16,831 nucleotides of DNA from Firmicutes bacterium CAG:460 (GTDB taxonomy: Bacteria; Bacillota_I; Bacilli_A; RF39; UBA660): the NCBI GenBank assembly GCA_000437355.1, contig FR899766.1:5446-22276 (forward strand), read 5' to 3'. Of the stretch, positions 14,196-16,831 are shown piece by piece. Both the position numbers and the translations under genes were made by a program. Every line of letters starts with the position of its first letter. Position 1 is the first letter of the stretch. The notes beneath the pieces are model-generated. The model was not told where the DNA came from. It was given only the letters and a program-made list of their open reading frames with translations, and ran no database searches.

Positions 14196-15144
14196 TAAAA
14201 TATTCTTTACATGTTGCATCTAAATCTTTAGCTAAAGCTTCAATTACTTTATAATCATTAGTTCTACATCCAGATGCAAATTTATGTCCTCCACCATTAT
14301 ATTTTGCAGCTACTTCATTTATAATTGGACCTCTACTTCTAATATTTGCTTTATAAATGTCATTTCTCTCATCATAAACTACAAACATCCAACAAATAAG
14401 TTCTTTAATAAAGTAAAAGTCATTAACTTGATTTGATACACTTGTTGCTTCTACATTAAATTTTTTTAAATCTTCACTAGGAACAAATATAAAACCAAAT
14501 TTATTTTCAGTTATTTCAATATTATTTATAAGATAAGCCCTAAATTTTTCTTCTGAAATACTTCTTTCATATAAATTATCATACAAATTAACAAAATTGA
14601 TATTACTTGTACTAACAAGCTCATATGCAGTCTTTAATGTTCCAGCACTAGTATTTGGAAGTAGAAATCTATCACTATCAAATACCATACCTACAAATAA
14701 ATCTTCAGCAATTTTTGTATCCATTTCTAAAGGACTATTTAACAATAAATTTGCAATCATTTCACAAGTACTTGATTTAGTTGAATCTGTCCAGTCAACA
14801 TCACCAACTATATCTTCGGCAGGATGATGGTCAATTTTTAAAATGCTTTGATATTCTAAACCATTAATACCATCAACTCTACAAAAATTTGGTACATCTA
14901 AAACAATTAATAATGAATTTACTATACTTGTCAGTTCTGGTTTATCCAAAGAACCTAAATATTTAAATTTATGAACACCAGCTCCAACTGCATATACATT
15001 TTTTTCTGGAAATGTAAGTTTAATCGAATCCCTTAAAGCTATTTGACTAGCTATAGCATCAGGGTCTGGACTTATATGACGAGCAAGAACTATATTGTCA
15101 TATTTTTTAATTATTTTAAATATTTTTTTATACATTTCCTTCAT
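14179..15144 (-). CDS. nrnA: DHH/DHHA1 phosphoesterase, NrnA-like oligoribonuclease/pAp phosphatase
   Basis: 321 aa. The frame opens with GTG at 15153, but ATG 15144 has AAAGAGTGA at proper spacing and is preferred. Motifs of the DHH superfamily, in order: RHISPDPDAIAS (metal-binding Asp pair), LDVPNFCR, IDHHP (the DHH motif), GMVFDSDRF (fourth acidic site, usually DTGRF), and a C-terminal DHHA1 domain ending in GGGHKFASG. The layout and length fit NrnA, which degrades nano-RNAs and hydrolyses pAp to AMP; some relatives act on cyclic dinucleotides or pApA, so substrate range is inferred. Small changes to usual motifs (VFDSDRF, LDVPN) keep the acidic residues. It lies 14 bp after ackA and overlaps recX, forming a three-gene run. 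Confidence 0.85.
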   Translation of the reverse strand: MKEMYKKIFKIIKKYDNIVLARHISPDPDAIASQIALRDSIKLTFPEKNVYAVGAGVHKFKYLGSLDKPELTSIVNSLLIVLDVPNFCRVDGINGLEYQSILKIDHHPAEDIVGDVDWTDSTKSSTCEMIANLLLNSPLEMDTKIAEDLFVGMVFDSDRFLLPNTSAGTLKTAYELVSTSNINFVNLYDNLYERSISEEKFRAYLINNIEITENKFGFIFVPSEDLKKFNVEATSVSNQVNDFYFIKELICWMFVVYDERNDIYKANIRSRGPIINEVAAKYNGGGHKFASGCRTNDYKVIEALAKDLDATCKEYFNEENI

Positions 15145-15158
15145 ATTTATCACTCTTT

Positions 15159-16349
15159 CTAGTTATTTTTAGTTTTAATTTCGTATGTTTCTAATGCAAT
15201 TTCCATTTCTTCATCAGTTGGAACTACATAAACAGGTATTTTAGAATCATCAGTTGAAATAAGTCTAAATTCTCCTCTAAAATCATTTCTTTGTTCATCT
15301 AATTTTACACCTAAAGATGCAATTTTTTCTAATATTGCTTTACGCATTGCTTTACTATTTTCACCAATACCAGCTGTTAATGTAATAACATCAGCTCCAC
15401 CTAGTTCATTATTATACATGGCTATATAGTTAGCAATTTTTTGAGCATACATTTCATTAGCTAAAATTGCTCTTTTATTTCCTTCTTCTGCAGCAATTTC
15501 AACATCTCTAGAGTCACTACTTACTCCACTTATACCAAGTAAGCCACTTCTTTTATATAAGTCATCCATAACTTCATCAATAGATTTACCAGTTTTATTC
15601 ATCATATATTGAACAATAGCAACATCGATATCTCCACAACGAGTTCCCATAATTAGACCAACTAATGATGAAAAACCTAAAGTTGTATCAACTACTTTAC
15701 CACTATCAATAGCTGTAATTGATGCCCCATTACCAATATGGCAACTTATAACTTTAAAATTATCTTTACCAAAATGGTTACAAATAGTTTTATAAATATA
15801 TCTATGACTTGTTCCATGATATCCATATCTTCTTACACCATATTTTTCATACCATTCATAAGGTACAGCATAAATATAATTTTCTTCTGGTAATGTTGAT
15901 GCACTAAAAGCTGTATCAAATACACCTACTTGAATAGCATCAGGAAGTTCTTTAGCAAAAGCTCTAACTCCCATTATATTTGCTGGGTTATGAAGTGGTG
16001 CTAGTTCATCAAACCTTCTTAAATCTTGCAATACTTCTTCAGTTAAAAGAGTTGCTTTCGTATAATCTGTTCCACCATGAGCCATACGATGTCCTACTCC
16101 TTCAATTTCTTGTAAAGAATTAATAATACCCATATTGATTAATTCATCCATTAATATTTTTACTGCTTCAGCATGGTCTGGTAAATTAACTTCTTTTTTT
16201 ATTTTTTCACCATTATGTTTAATTGTATAAAAAGAACCATCTATTCCAACTTTTTCAAATAATCCACTAGCTAAAACATTTTTTTCAGGTAATTCAACTA
16301 ATTCAAATTTAAATGATGAACTACCGGCATTTACTGCTAATATTTTCAT
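15159..16349 (-). CDS. ackA: Acetate kinase
   Basis: 396 aa, the normal length. It interconverts acetyl phosphate + ADP and acetate + ATP, usually the ATP-yielding step of acetate fermentation. The frame opens with GTG at 16358, but that GTG is part of the Shine-Dalgarno AGAGGTG; ATG 16349 six bases later is the start and gives the canonical MKILAVNAGSSSFK. Signatures: VNAGSSS (residues 6-12), GHRMAHGG, FDTAFSASTL, YGYHGTSHRY, SCHIGNGAS, GFSSLVGLIMGTRCGDID, GISGVSSDSRD and LTAGIGENS, covering both ASKHA-fold domains and the active-site Asn, Arg, Asp, His and Glu. Its usual partner pta is not adjacent. An ISL3-type element ends about 140 bp upstream, apparently leaving the promoter intact. Confidence 0.97.
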   Translation of the reverse strand: MKILAVNAGSSSFKFELVELPEKNVLASGLFEKVGIDGSFYTIKHNGEKIKKEVNLPDHAEAVKILMDELINMGIINSLQEIEGVGHRMAHGGTDYTKATLLTEEVLQDLRRFDELAPLHNPANIMGVRAFAKELPDAIQVGVFDTAFSASTLPEENYIYAVPYEWYEKYGVRRYGYHGTSHRYIYKTICNHFGKDNFKVISCHIGNGASITAIDSGKVVDTTLGFSSLVGLIMGTRCGDIDVAIVQYMMNKTGKSIDEVMDDLYKRSGLLGISGVSSDSRDVEIAAEEGNKRAILANEMYAQKIANYIAMYNNELGGADVITLTAGIGENSKAMRKAILEKIASLGVKLDEQRNDFRGEFRLISTDDSKIPVYVVPTDEEMEIALETYEIKTKNN

Positions 16350-16369
16350 TTCTTTCACCTCTAAATATC

Positions 16370-16398
16370 ATTTTACTAAATTTTACAAAAAAAGTCTA
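16370..16398 (-). promoter_or_regulatory. Probable promoter of ackA
   Basis: On the minus strand TAGACT (16398-16393), a 17-bp spacer and TAAAAT (16375-16370), matching consensus at four and five positions. A palindrome AACAATTGTT (16409-16418) lies just upstream of the -35 box, and an inverted repeat CTTTTCA/TGAAAAG (16424-16430, 16452-16458) further up. Neither matches a regulator site I know. Confidence 0.6.
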
Positions 16399-16545
16399 CC
16401 GTTTTAAGAACAATTGTTAAAGTCTTTTCAAAATAGTTCTGCAAAACATAGTGAAAAGCAAAAAATAAATAAAATAATTAAAATCAACGGTTATTCGTAA
16501 TCTGGTGGGGAGTAAAAATTTAATAAAGTTAATTGAAACCTAACT

Positions 16546-16588
16546 AAAACAAGCATTTTAATAATCATTTTTAAAATGCTTGTTTTTT
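16546..16588. terminator. Strong bidirectional hairpin terminator inside the insertion sequence
   Basis: AAAACAAGCATTTTAA (16546-16561) pairs perfectly with its complement at 16571-16586 around a 9-nt loop. TTTTTT (16583-16588) lies on the plus strand and TTTT on the minus strand, so it can end the transposase transcript and shield the element or ackA from read-through. Confidence 0.8.
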
Positions 16589-16664
16589 ATTGCTAATACA
16601 CTTTTATTTTTTAATATTTTAAATTCTTACTTTTTTATCTTTTTTAAAATTTATGAAATAGTTA

Positions 16665-16831
16665 TTATTTTAACTTTTTCATATTTTTATTATTCAAAAT
16701 ATATAACAAACTAAGTCTAAAAAAGTCAAAATCTTTATAACCAAATTCCACTCTTTTAATCACTTTTATTTTATTATTTAATCCATCTATAAATCCATTT
16801 GAAAATCTTTTATCTATAAATGAATTACATA
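16665..16831 (-). CDS. ISL3-family transposase, C-terminal fragment cut by the window edge
   Basis: The last 54 codons of a gene whose start lies beyond the right edge; the stop is TAA at 16665-16667. The segment FIDKRFSNGFIDGLNNKIK followed by VIKRVEFGYKDFDFFRLSLLYI is the characteristic C-terminal end of DDE transposases of the ISL3 family (DDE_Tnp_ISL3), which read (S/T)NG-(x)2-EG-LNNKIK-xIKRxxYGYRNF. Here the residue that ends the DDE triad in most copies (Glu in NGxxEG) is Asp (NGFIDG). No frameshift is seen in the visible part, so the element may be intact. Confidence 0.85.
   Translation of the reverse strand, partial: CNSFIDKRFSNGFIDGLNNKIKVIKRVEFGYKDFDFFRLSLLYILNNKNMKKLK

Larger units (their letters stand above)
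16489..16831. mobile_element. ISL3-family insertion sequence, one end only
   Basis: The element's boundary is inferred at about 16489 from a sequence resembling an ISL3 terminal inverted repeat (begins GGTTATTCGTAATCTGG, then GTGGGGAG). The preceding AAATCAAC (16481-16488) would be the 8-bp target duplication, if the other copy exists beyond the window. Inside lie a hairpin terminator and the transposase 3' end. The gap 16359-16664 holds nothing else but the ackA promoter region. Confidence 0.55.

Noticed and set aside
11706..14827. Plus-strand open frames at 11706-11942 and 14597-14827
   Set aside because: They are antisense to the 129-aa membrane protein gene and to nrnA, with no ribosome-binding site or recognisable product.
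1..16831. CRISPR array, tRNA/rRNA, prophage, toxin-antitoxin or known defence system
   Set aside because: No regularly spaced repeats, no tRNA-like folds, no phage structural genes and no defence hallmark proteins were seen. The lone HTH gene has no toxin partner.

Overview
The window is strongly AT-rich DNA from a low-GC Gram-positive bacterium, probably an uncultured gut member of the Bacilli (RF39-like or a related Tenericutes-like lineage). That placement is inference. It rests on the base composition, on Shine-Dalgarno sites of the GAGGTG/AAGGAGG type, on the Firmicutes-like order pcrA–(NTase)–ligA, and on families such as RecX, NrnA and DUF6273-like surface proteins. The code is standard: tryptophans are TGG, and one gene (8320..9207) ends in TGA. 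This argues against Mycoplasma/Spiroplasma. Every recognised gene except one small regulator lies on the minus strand, so the layout below runs from right to left.

Right end (16831 to about 13431). An ISL3-type insertion sequence enters the window: the last 54 residues of its transposase, a bidirectional hairpin terminator and a probable left terminal inverted repeat at about 16489. It stops about 140 bp upstream of the ackA start codon. Then follows a compact ackA–nrnA–recX run: acetate kinase, DHH/DHHA1 phosphoesterase, and RecX overlapping nrnA. A σA-like promoter lies just upstream of ackA.

Middle (13413 to 11319). Two separately transcribed genes share a two-helix membrane module that resembles a VirB2/TrbC pilin hairpin. 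The first, 422 aa, adds a signal peptide, a cysteine-rich outer domain and a helical stretch. The second, 129 aa, is little more than the module. Each has an extended -10 promoter. A 336-bp gap with three hairpins follows.

Housekeeping block (11318 to 6333). pcrA (UvrD-family helicase), a sugar-nucleotidyltransferase-like gene and ligA form a tight operon with overlapping or abutting ends.

Membrane/signalling operon (6347 to 2945). Its own strong promoter sits over the end of ligA. It encodes a TTG-started single-span protein, a large receptor with two extracellular substrate-binding-like domains and a cytoplasmic degenerate GGDEF domain, and a YihY/BrkB-family membrane protein. All three genes overlap end to end.

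Left end (2814 to 1). A small XRE-type HTH regulator on the plus strand is divergent from two tandem, homologous cell-surface proteins with a DUF6273-like C-terminal domain. The second of these runs off the window. A dyad covering the -35 box of the surface-protein promoter is a candidate operator. The two paralogs differ by a clean insertion of about 146 residues and share an 87-bp block that is nearly identical. This left cassette, the degenerate-GGDEF receptor operon and the pilin-like pair are the least ordinary parts. I see no CRISPR array, rRNA, tRNA, prophage or recognised defence system.
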